Below the pieces are notes generated by a model. It saw only the letters and a program-made list of their open reading frames with translations, ran no database searches and was not told where the DNA came from. A DNA stretch of 64,000 nt from Rosa chinensis (Eukaryota > Streptophyta > Magnoliopsida > Rosales > Rosaceae), in contig NC_037093.1 in assembly GCF_002994745.2 (NCBI RefSeq), forward strand, positions 13,248,400 to 13,312,399. The letters run 5' to 3'. Within the stretch, counting starts at the first letter, position 1. Every line of letters starts with the position of its first letter. Below, piece by piece: positions 56,603-64,000 of the stretch. Position numbers and translations under genes: made by a program.

Positions 56603-57492
56603 CTTCTCAAATTCACCAGTAAGATGTCTCTTCACAAAGGTTGTTTTCCCTGTATTGACGGATATCTTTAGTTCAGAAAGACCCACCAGCAAAACTTAAA
56701 ATATATGATACAAGTAAACAAGATATAAAATGAATTTAGAGCAAATGGCAAAAGTCAAAAGAAAAGGAAATACAAACAGCGGCAGCAAAACCCAAATAAC
56801 AATAACATAATATCATTATTACAAATTTATAAAACTTGGGAGAATTGGACATTAGACAGATGCATGATTTGTTCAAACTGAACTCATCAATGGACAAAGG
56901 TTTCAATCTTACCTTTCAATATATATATAAAGGTAGCAAAGTTCTAGAGTCCTTAGCATCAATTTCATATATACAAGTCCCACCAATTAAATCATAAAAA
57001 AGAATCTACTTGTTTTAAAGTTCATTTTCATTGCTTCTGTTATAGTCATCAAACAACACTAAACACCCCTTCACTCAAGTATATGAAGCTCAAATCTGCC
57101 TCCCAAATGCTCAAATCAAAGGCATCAATTTATCAACAAAAAAAAAACACTTTAATAGTGTTTCTCTAACAGATATTCAAAAACAAAGCTCTATTTGTCT
57201 CATTTCAGCTCACAAAACAACCAATTCACCAAGCAAAGCAAAATGAAAAAATTTCACCGATAACAAACAGATCACGAACGAAACTAAATCCAGAGTAAAG
57301 AGACGAACCTGTTCCACCATCACCAACGATTACGAGCTTGAAGCTCGGGTACTCCACGGTCTGCTGATTCGGCAAAGCCTACAAATGCAACAAAAAATTA
57401 TCAAAAAAAATCAATAAAAAAATCTGTTTTTTTAGCTACCAAACGAAGATCAAAATCGGCGAAGAAAAAAAAAAAAACCTGAGACTTACCAT
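56603..57492 (-). pseudogene. RAN: Captured 5' part of a Ran small GTPase gene
   Basis: On the minus strand, exon 1 ends with ATG at 57492-57490, directly followed by GTAAGT. Exon 2 (57378-57309, after TTTGTAG) reads [20 protein letters not shown], then GGTG. Exon 3 (56649-56603, after ATACAG) reads KTTFVKRHLTGEFEK. Spliced, this is the conserved N-terminus of plant Ran with an intact P-loop GDGGTGKTT and conserved codon phase across the intron. Ran drives nuclear import and export. After GEFEK the sequence changes to NKRRADVP and homology stops, so switch and C-terminal regions are missing. Confidence 0.9.
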
Positions 57493-58119
57493 TTGAGTTT
57501 TTGAGGTCAAAAAGCAGTAGTGCGAGTGGCGCTGAGAACTGAAAATGAAAGAGGGAACGATGCGAGATTTGTCAAGGGTTTATATAGCAGGAGCGTTTCA
57601 ACAGAGGCAGTAGAGGGAGCAGAGGCGGAGGAAGAGCTGGCCGGTGTAGAGAAGAGGGAAGGTGGGGGCGATCCGAACCGGCTGCTGGCTTTCATCGGAG
57701 AAGATACAGGAGGAGAGAGAAAACCATGGGTATCCAGACGGCGTGTTCTGTCGAGGAAGGAGGTTACACAGGATTTGGGTTAGTGGTAAGTGGTGGAGAC
57801 CAGTTGTGTTGCAGGGTTTCATTTTCGATCTGGTTTGTGGATCTGTGGTTAGATCCAATCGGATTGCGGCTCAAATCCATTGGAGATTGGGGTTTCAGAT
57901 CTTGCAGCAGGCGATCCCTTGATGGTGGGTTGGAGGAGGGTGGCGGTGGGTGTCCCGGATCTGGTATTGATCTTCATGGATTGGGGGGTCATGTTTTGGG
58001 GTTGGGAAGGAATCAGAGAGAAAGAGAAAGAGGCAACGCTACAAATGGGGAAACTGATAGAGAGAGAGTGAGAGTTAAATGTGAGAGGAATGAATCATAC
58101 GACGGAAGACATTCGCAGT
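57493..58119. other. Putative captured Ran 5' flank (minus strand)
   Basis: This lies upstream of the Ran start codon on the minus strand and may be its 5' UTR and promoter. Plus-strand frames (57520-57783, 57726-58121) show G-rich, low-complexity products with no family resemblance and are not taken as genes. Confidence 0.45.
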
Positions 58120-58448
58120 AGCAAAACCAAGTGATTTTAGCGACGGCATCATTTTGCTGACGCAAACCTATTATACTTTTGCGACTACATGCTTTGCCGT
58201 AGAAAATATAGGAGCTTTGGCGACGGCAATTGAGTACCGACGCTAACCATGTGTAGCATATATGCTACGGCTCTCCTTTGCTGTCGCAAACTAATTTTTA
58301 TTTTTGCAACACCTTGTTTCCCATAGCAAATCTATGACCAATAGCGACGGCATTTTTGTGTCGACGCTAACTGCGGTGGCCATTGCAATTATTTTTTGTA
58401 GTGTGGGGCACAATTGCATATATAAGTAATTTGTGATTCAACACTTTG

Positions 58449-59100
58449 TGCCAACGCGACGCCATTGGATTTGTATAAAAGATATCTTTTGATACTTGAG
58501 ATATACGATTGATATGGGCTTATTCTATTCCTACAGAGAGATGATGGATTTGGACCCATCACACAGAAGGAATGCCGCAAACACTGGCCTGCGTCCTCTA
58601 TCCCCATCCCAAATCAACATTAGTGTTTTTGAAGGTTTTGTTGATGTTAGGTATCTATCTGACCCACACAAAGGTTTTGCTAATGTTAGGTATCTCTCTG
58701 GTTAAGTGCTTACCATGGGTAAGACCGTGATAGCTTGGAGGTCAACAGAACAGACCCTTGTCGCTATATCTTCTAACCATGCAGAGATTATTGCTTTTCA
58801 AGAAGTAGTTCGTGAATGTATATGAATTGGATCCATAATTACGCATGTTTGAAGTAATTGTGGTATGAAGTCTACCGCAAGATGAGCCTACGAGCATTTA
58901 TGAGGATAATGTTGCTTGCTTTGAACAAAAGAAGCAAGGCTACATCAAAGGCGACAACACCAAGCATAATCAATAATAACAGACTCTCCTCAAGATTAGA
59001 GTGAACTAGGTTCGATCTGAGGACAATGTGGCAGACTTGTTCACTAAGTTATTGCCCAATTCCACTTTCGAGAAACATCCCATGACCGTAGTCATTAGGA
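58449..59100 (+). pseudogene. Copia RT end and RNase H (resumed)
   Basis: Picks up with PTRRHW at 58448 and continues with TIDMGLFYS and VRYLSDPHKGFANVRYLSG. The RNase H follows with KTVIAWRSTEQTLVAISSNH and AEIIAFQEVVREC (~58722-58820), then a frame-broken tail to VADLFTKLLPNSTFEK (~59025-59075), the usual copia C-terminus. Several stops. Confidence 0.87.
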
Positions 59101-59282
59101 GGAGATGCAGACATCAGGGGGAGATGTCTATATGTATGGTCTCAAAACGTGAAGGGTCTGTTGTACTCTTTTTCTCATTCGACCAAGGTTATTTTTGTCC
59201 CACTAGGTTTTTGTTAATTGGCAAGGTTTTTGACTAGGCAATGAGATGAGCACCACATTTGGGTGACATAAGGAGGAGAACG
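59101..59282 (+). other. Copia 3' untranslated region with polypurine tracts
   Basis: CATCAGGGGGAGATG at 59112-59126 and AAGGAGGAGAA at 59269-59280 are purine tracts typical of the copia 3' end. The second directly precedes the presumed LTR. A 69-codon frame overlapping here is the tail of pol plus readthrough. Confidence 0.6.
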
Positions 59283-59398
59283 TGTTCAAGTATATCTGAA
59301 TTATATGTCTGGCTCAAACTCTAGTTACTTGTCTAAGTTGTAATAGGGTTAATCTTAGAGATATTCTCAGAGATATCTTCGTAGATATTCATTCATTC
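59283..59398 (+). repeat. Start of copia 3' LTR, truncated by CACTA-3
   Basis: TGTTCAAGTATATCTG follows the purine tract. The AGATATTCTCAGAGATATC-type repeats near 59358-59390 are like those of plant copia LTRs. Cut at 59398 by the CACTA-like terminus. No 5' partner was found to confirm the boundary. Confidence 0.5.
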
Positions 59399-59870
59399 AC
59401 TACACCAAAAATCTTATCAGACAACGGCAGAAAACCGATGTGGGATTTGGAGTCCCACTGTTGTAGAGTGAGCCGTTGTCTGATGAAAAATCAGACAACG
59501 GTGGAACACGGTTGTGTGATAAACACACAGACAACAGGTATGTGTTATAACTGTTGTGTGATAGCTCGACAGATGGCTCGGCAGATGCCAAGCGCAGCTG
59601 CGCAGCAATTGAGGCGCTATCTTCAGACAACAGTGCCAGTTTTAAACTGTTGTTTGTTAAAGGTATCAGACAACCGTTTTTTATTTTGTCTGTTGTCTGA
59701 TTGATCTTCACACTTCAGTTCTTGGACTATATCTGTTGTGTGATTAACTTTAGGACAACAGAGTTCAATTGGTTCTGTTGTGTGATTAACTTTTAGGACA
59801 ACAGAGTTCAATTAATTCTGTTGTCTGAGTATAAATTAAAAGACACTGATTTATTAAAAACTGATGTGTG
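59399..59870. repeat. Subterminal CAGACAAC(A/G)G repeats of CACTA-3
   Basis: More than ten copies of CAGACAACGG, AGACAACAG, CTGTTGTCTG or CTGTTGTGTG, often as close inverted pairs, for example 59468-59500 and 59738-59830. Confidence 0.8.
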
Positions 59871-59879
59871 ATATGAATG

Positions 59880-62654
59880 ATTGCATTTGCTACATTATAA
59901 AACTGTTGTACGATCATTTTCATTTGCTAAATTTTGTGCAAATATAGCTCCATTTTACCTAATGAATAGTGATCAATTGGAAAGAAAACACATTGCAAGC
60001 CTTCAAATGAGTAATCCAATCAATTCCATATGCCAAAAATGTTAAAATGGAGCATTTCCCAATCATTCAACATCTCGTTTTACATTCTAATACATATATG
60101 CCCTATCTACTTGAACATCAAAGGCCGATACACATTGTTCCAAAGCATTATGTCTTCTAATGTTGCCTGCAAATATATAGGAAGAGTAGTTTTTAGTGAC
60201 AAATCAATTTATCCTGGAGTTAACAATAGCCAATCATTACCAATAAGATTGCATCACATCACTATCGAAATACAATGCCATGCCATGTCACTTTTACTTC
60301 AGAACATATGAAAAAGAGTTCCAAACTGAAAAAGACTAACAGAAGGAAGACTAACAGAAGGAAATAAACAAAAAGGAAGTGAAAGCACTTCATATTTGAA
60401 TTTAAAACACTGCTCCATTTCAAAGTTCCAGTACCTTTCTACATTTGCAAATATACATAGTTGAGTTTTCAAAAGAGCATAATTACAAGATCTTACAAGA
60501 AGAAGCCAGACCCAAAGGTATACAAGATGATTACTTAAAAAAAAAACAAAAAGGAAGAGTGACAAAATCTCAGTCTGTACACAATACAAACTAGCACCAT
60601 ACTCTGGTCACATGGTACCAACATCGAGTTCCTTTTGAAACATAAGCAATAGAGCAAAACACAATTGAAGCTCAAGTAATTGTCCTCGACACCTAATAGA
60701 GAACAAAGTACATAAAATAGCAAAGCAAAAGCTCAGAAAGAAAGATATCTGAATTCAAACCAATTCCAAACTCATGATATCAAACACCCCACCTAACCAC
60801 AGTTTACAAATCAAAAGCTTTACCAGACGTCAAAGATCCCAAAGTAAAACCAACAACGATAAAAGATAAATAGAAGTAATATTTCTAGGTACGAAATCAC
60901 TCATTGATCGACACCAACATCTCAATTTAACATAGAAATCAGCCAAGGAAAAATCATAAATAAAACATAACGCAAGAAAGAACAGTCACTCACCTCAGTT
61001 CTTAAGCAGACCCAAAACAAGAACAGCCAAAAAAGGAAAACCCAAAAGGCTCAAAGTTTTGAATAGCAGAAAAAAGAATAACAAAGGCTGAAACAACCTC
61101 TCCTAAATCTCCTCCTTCCATCCACAGTTTGCTTTTCGAATCATAGAGCAGAACGGAAACAACCAACCCAACTCAAAGCAAAACCCCTTCACTAAGAGAT
61201 CGTATTCTCAATTCTTCATCTTTGCTTCCAAAAATCAACAGAAACCTTCTAGCTTCTCTCCCCTCAAATCCAGAGATACCCAAATGGTTGCCTTCGACAA
61301 AAACCCAAACTCTCCAACTCTCTCTTCCCTTCCTTTCCCGTCTTTTTCTTCGTCCCCATCCTCTCTTCTTCTTTATTTTTCCTTTCTTTTTTTCTCTTTT
61401 TTTCTTTCTCCTGTCCCCTTCCCCTCCTTATTTAGTCAGCCCCCAGCTCTTCTAATCTTCCCACAATGAAAAGAGAACAATATAACAATAAGACTAAAAT
61501 AAAACAATTAACTAACAGATCATATATTATATTTATATAATATATATGGAAAAATAACACAATGGAAAGAAAAAAGAGTAAGAAATAAAGAACGACAGAA
61601 AAGACCTAACCATCAGCTTACTGTAACTTAATTTTCATTTGGATCATATAAGATCTATGATGATATAAGATGTGCAACCAATACACAATTAAACTAAAAA
61701 CATAACAATCATTATTAACTTAACTTGGAACAGAAAGTCATAAAATTGCACTCATTATTGTATAATTTTCATTCGCATGATTCATATATTTACTATTTCA
61801 GTCAACTAAAAAAAATTCAGTTGGAAGCAAAACAGATATACATGTCACAATGCAAGCAAAACCGATGCCAAAATATCTATGTTTTACAAAACGCAACCAG
61901 ACTATCAATTAGAGAGCAGACATTAAAATTTCATTTAGGTCAAAACCAAATTTCAATACTAATAAATAAAAACATAGCCTGAAACTTCCAAAGTTCCAAT
62001 CTAATCCCTCCTCAAGCGATATAGACGAATCCAAAAAAAGGTATGAAACTGTAAAAGAGACACCTTCATGTTCTTCTTTTGGTTTATCATTTTCAAAACC
62101 CAGTAACGATTATGATGAATAGAAATGTGGGTTTTGACATAAATAATTAGACAAACAAAAATGAGGTGCTCGGAGCAATCAGGAAGGAACTCACCAAATA
62201 CGAACCGTATATATCCTCTGCTTCAATCACCCAGCCTTGGGCAACAACTGACAAAGAATAAATGAAACAAATTAGAAATCATGGTAGAACAATCCAAAAC
62301 AAACCCAGACCCAGGTCCCTAATCTTTCCTCCTCGAAATCTTACATCAAATCTAGAATACAACTAAACAAAAGACCAAACAGCGAAAGATTAAGGAGCTT
62401 ATTTTTTCGCAGATTAGAGGTTGATGTTTAGCAAGTGCAGGATTGAGGAAAAAGAAGGGAAAAGAGAGGTGAATTTCATGACTAAATAGATTACTCTTAT
62501 TAAAAATTGTAAACATCAATTCTGTCCCCCCTAGCAGCCTACCTAATATATAATCCCTTCATCCTCACATCACAGCCCACAATCCAAAACATCCAGAACC
62601 ACCCTATCTTTTGTTACCGAGGACTAGGAGCCTAGGAGGAGGAAAAGGATCACC
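59880..62654. other. AT-rich interior, intron- and UTR-like, no gene named
   Basis: No conserved coding frame is recognised. On the minus strand, 61200 down to ~61000 looks like a 5' UTR exon ending CTGAG|GTGAGT (61000-60985). Further A- and T-rich introns follow. CT-rich tracts at 61310-61440 give spurious frames. Confidence 0.4.
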
Positions 62655-62655
62655 A

Positions 62656-62669
62656 ACACACACACACAC

Positions 62670-62708
<39 letters not shown>
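62656..62708. repeat. Compound (AC)n-(AT)n microsatellite
   Basis: About 8 AC units followed by about 17 AT units. Length is likely to be polymorphic. Confidence 0.9.
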
Positions 62709-62711
<3 letters not shown>

Positions 62712-63246
62712 CATCTATTCTTCATAATAGCTTAACTGATAACTCATCAACAATCTATCCACTGTGAAAACCTTAAACAAGAAAGAAATTATGCAACGCC
62801 AATTCCACAAACCTAATAGGCAAATCAAGAGGAGACATCAATACAGAAATTAAGAAAATCATTAGACATATTTGAGCTATACTTACATATGGAGGCAATT
62901 GTTTTCTTCGTGATAATACACAGAGAAGAGAGACCCGGGCGGGGGGTTGTCTCCAGGGAGCGGAGAAAAAGGAAATTGTTTCTGCAAAGTACTAGTTTGT
63001 TGGGTAAATTAAGACTCCACGGATAATCTAAGCTAACTAAAAGCCTAAAACATCAGTACAAGTATCAACACGCTCAAAAGTCATGAAAAAAATCAACACA
63101 CTCAAAACACTATATAAATGATTTAGAAAGCATACACAAGTATCAACACACTCAAACAGTCACCCATACACAAACACTTACACTACTCACTACCTCACTC
63201 ACACAAACACAATAGCAAGAGATTCAAAAGAGAAGAATAGAAGAGA

Positions 63247-63588
63247 ATGACTACCTTGAGAGTTTCTGGTATGGTTTTCCAGTGTGTGTTTGAAGGAAGC
63301 CTCTCAATGAGGGACATGGAAATTGAGCGCAGGCCATACCATAAGAACTACAAATATGCATTGCACAAGTCGAAAGGGGGTACTTGCTCCAATGCTTGCA
63401 CTCAACAGAGAAACATTTCCTTCCCCAAGAAACAATCACGGACAGATGCCTCCATATGCATGTCAGCACGAACTTCCAAAGTGTCTTTTCAGCATTCTCT
63501 TCTCATCAGTGACGCATCAATGTCCTTCACAACAGACAGAGAAAGTGCAAATGGGGCACAAATTAGGCACACAGAAAGCATAAAATAG
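63247..63588 (+). CDS. Small uncharacterised plant protein or captured exon, 113 aa
   Basis: A 113-codon frame opens with ATG after an A-rich leader (AAGAGAAGAATAGAAGAGA) and reads MTTLRVSGMVFQCVFEGSLS, MRDMEIERRPYHKNYKYALH, then NACTQQRNISFPKKQSRTD. The phrases 'IERRPYH' and 'NISFPKKQ' recall a family of short plant proteins of unknown function. That is memory-level only. The TAG at 63586-63588 is directly followed by GTACCC. It may be a host gene, or one captured by the CACTA-like element. Confidence 0.5.
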   Translation: MTTLRVSGMVFQCVFEGSLSMRDMEIERRPYHKNYKYALHKSKGGTCSNACTQQRNISFPKKQSRTDASICMSARTSKVSFQHSLLISDASMSFTTDRESANGAQIRHTESIK

Positions 63589-63865
63589 GTACCCATTTAG
63601 CATATAATCGGGACTCTGCAAATGCTTACATTTTAAACTATTGGTTCTATTGTTACAGCTCATGAAGTAACTAATACGAAAATTGAACAAATACACCTGT
63701 GCATTTCATTGCACAAAGAAAGAACCGATAGCTTCCCAGAATAAGATACAACCATCAAAAGACCCTTGCCCAGCATTTACAATCAAAATTAATTTTACTC
63801 AATATAATACAATTTAGTTAATTCATGAAACAAAATGGTGAAACTTGTCGAATTGAACTACACAC

Positions 63866-63991
63866 CTGGCAGTTTCGAGTTCGGAATCTGTCATTCCACG
63901 GTAGGATGGCAATGCCAAACACAGGCTGCTGATCATATAGACTGTACCATCCCCCAACTTCACCAATTATCACCAATTCTATCGATTTCTC
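63866..63991 (-). pseudogene. Clean 126-bp internal exon on the minus strand, gene not recognised
   Basis: On the minus strand, ACATTTCAG (ending 63992) precedes a 42-codon open exon: EKSIELVIIGEVGGWYSLYD, QQPVFGIAILPWNDRFRTRN, CQ. It ends CAG at 63866 and is followed by GTGTGT. Length is a multiple of three and there is no stop, so this is good internal-exon behaviour. The rest of the gene lies beyond the window or was not captured. Family unknown to me. Confidence 0.5.
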
Positions 63992-64000
63992 CTGAAATGT

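Larger units (their letters stand above)
51212..58403 (-). mobile_element. Non-autonomous CACTA element CACTA-2 carrying a Ran GTPase fragment
   Basis: Termini CACTACAAAAATAAATTGCA and the reverse complement of the right end, CACTACAAAAAATAATTGCA, continue into shared ATGGCCAC. Both flanks carry TGG (51209-51211 and 58404-58406), the 3-bp duplication. Subterminal GCCGTCGCAA / TTGCGACGGC words lie at both ends. Without the solo LTR inside, it is about 4.7 kb. No transposase domain is seen. It carries minus-strand exons of a Ran gene. Confidence 0.92.
49572..58443. mobile_element. LTR unit D (probable solo LTR) inserted in copia RT, itself split by CACTA-2
   Basis: Begins TGTTAGCATTGAA and ends TTCAACA, short inverted termini with TG..CA. 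Flanked by CTTCG (49567-49571) and CTTTG (58444-58448), a 5-bp target duplication with one C-to-T change. Removing it joins LLARYS to FVPTRRHW of the copia RT. Without the CACTA insert it is about 1.68 kb. I see no gag/pol, primer site or polypurine tract, so a solo LTR is the simplest reading. A small non-autonomous LTR element is possible. Confidence 0.8.
45056..59398 (+). mobile_element. Ty1/copia element, decayed and split by nested insertions
   Basis: Domain order gag with CCHC knuckle, GAG-pre-integrase, integrase, RT, RNase H defines Ty1/copia. A degenerate tRNA-Met-type primer site may lie near 45056-45073 (GCTATGTCAAAGCTTGG, compared with TGGTATCAGAGCTTGG). The RT is interrupted at 49571 and resumes at 58449. 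The 3' LTR starts near 59283 and is cut at 59398 by CACTA-3. Many stops and frameshifts are present. The 5' LTR is not identified. Confidence 0.88.
59399..64000 (+). mobile_element. Left end of a third CACTA-like element (CACTA-3), right end outside window
   Basis: CACTACACCAAAAATCTTATC opens the element after ATT. Subterminal words CAGACAACGG / CCGTTGTCTG repeat in direct and inverted form to about 59870. A truncated relative lies at 40621-40826. No matching right terminus (GGTGTAGTG followed by ATT) occurs before 64000. How far the element truly extends is therefore unproven. Confidence 0.6.

Noticed and set aside
57520..58121. Several plus-strand frames upstream of the Ran fragment
   Set aside because: They overlap one another, are G-rich, and lie on the opposite strand to the captured gene, where 5' flank is expected.
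61222..61469. Phe/Pro/Ser-rich frames
   Set aside because: Derived from a T/C-rich tract; two overlapping frames of similar quality argue against real coding.
59399..64000. A complete CACTA-3 element
   Set aside because: No right terminal inverted repeat or second ATT target copy was found before the window ends, so completeness is not claimed.

Overview
This window is plant nuclear DNA, almost certainly from a eudicot. It contains Ty3/gypsy Tat and Athila elements, a Ty1/copia element, CACTA DNA transposons, a Mutator-type MITE, a plant L-type lectin receptor kinase pseudogene, and captured plant exons with GT..AG splice sites. A woody rosid would fit, but that is a guess. I see no bacterial, viral or organellar locus. 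I also see no intact host gene that I can name with confidence; nearly everything is transposable element, often nested several layers deep.

Layout. (1) 1-9872: a Tat-lineage Ty3/gypsy element (Tat-1) running in from the left edge. It has gag, protease, RT, RNase H, a second archaeal-type RNase H and integrase, then an intron-containing gene on the opposite strand, a ~60-bp tandem repeat and the 3' LTR. (2) 9873-14962: non-LTR sequence with a decayed L-type lectin receptor kinase (10286-12237) and a 329-bp Mutator-type foldback MITE with a perfect 9-bp target duplication. (3) 14963-44355: a second, more decayed member of the same Tat family (Tat-2). Its RNase H is split by an 18.7-kb Athila-like element (19178-37911). 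That Athila element keeps gag and protease but has lost RT, RNase H and integrase. It contains a 5.7-kb CACTA element (26344-32049) and, in its 3' LTR, a 2.6-kb solo LTR (35100-37687). (4) About 45060-59398: a decayed Ty1/copia element, split by a solo-LTR-like unit (49572-58443). That unit is split by a second CACTA element (51212-58403), which is split by a second copy of the 2.5-kb solo LTR (52970-55484). (5) 59399-64000: the left end of a third CACTA-like element running off the window. It, or flanking host DNA, holds a 113-codon ORF and a clean minus-strand exon.

The order of insertion can be read directly. Each inner element is flanked by its own target duplication (3 bp for CACTA, 5 bp for LTR units, 9 bp for the MITE), and removing it rejoins the outer element. 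The CACTA elements show no transposase but carry host gene pieces: an OXA1/YidC-type insertase exon, GH3 beta-glucosidase exons and an alpha/beta-hydrolase exon pair in the first; the first three exons of a Ran GTPase in the second. These are Pack-type gene-capturing transposons. I found no wholly new biological system. The most interesting content is the multi-gene capture, the spliced antisense gene in the Tat elements, and the pol-less Athila derivative.
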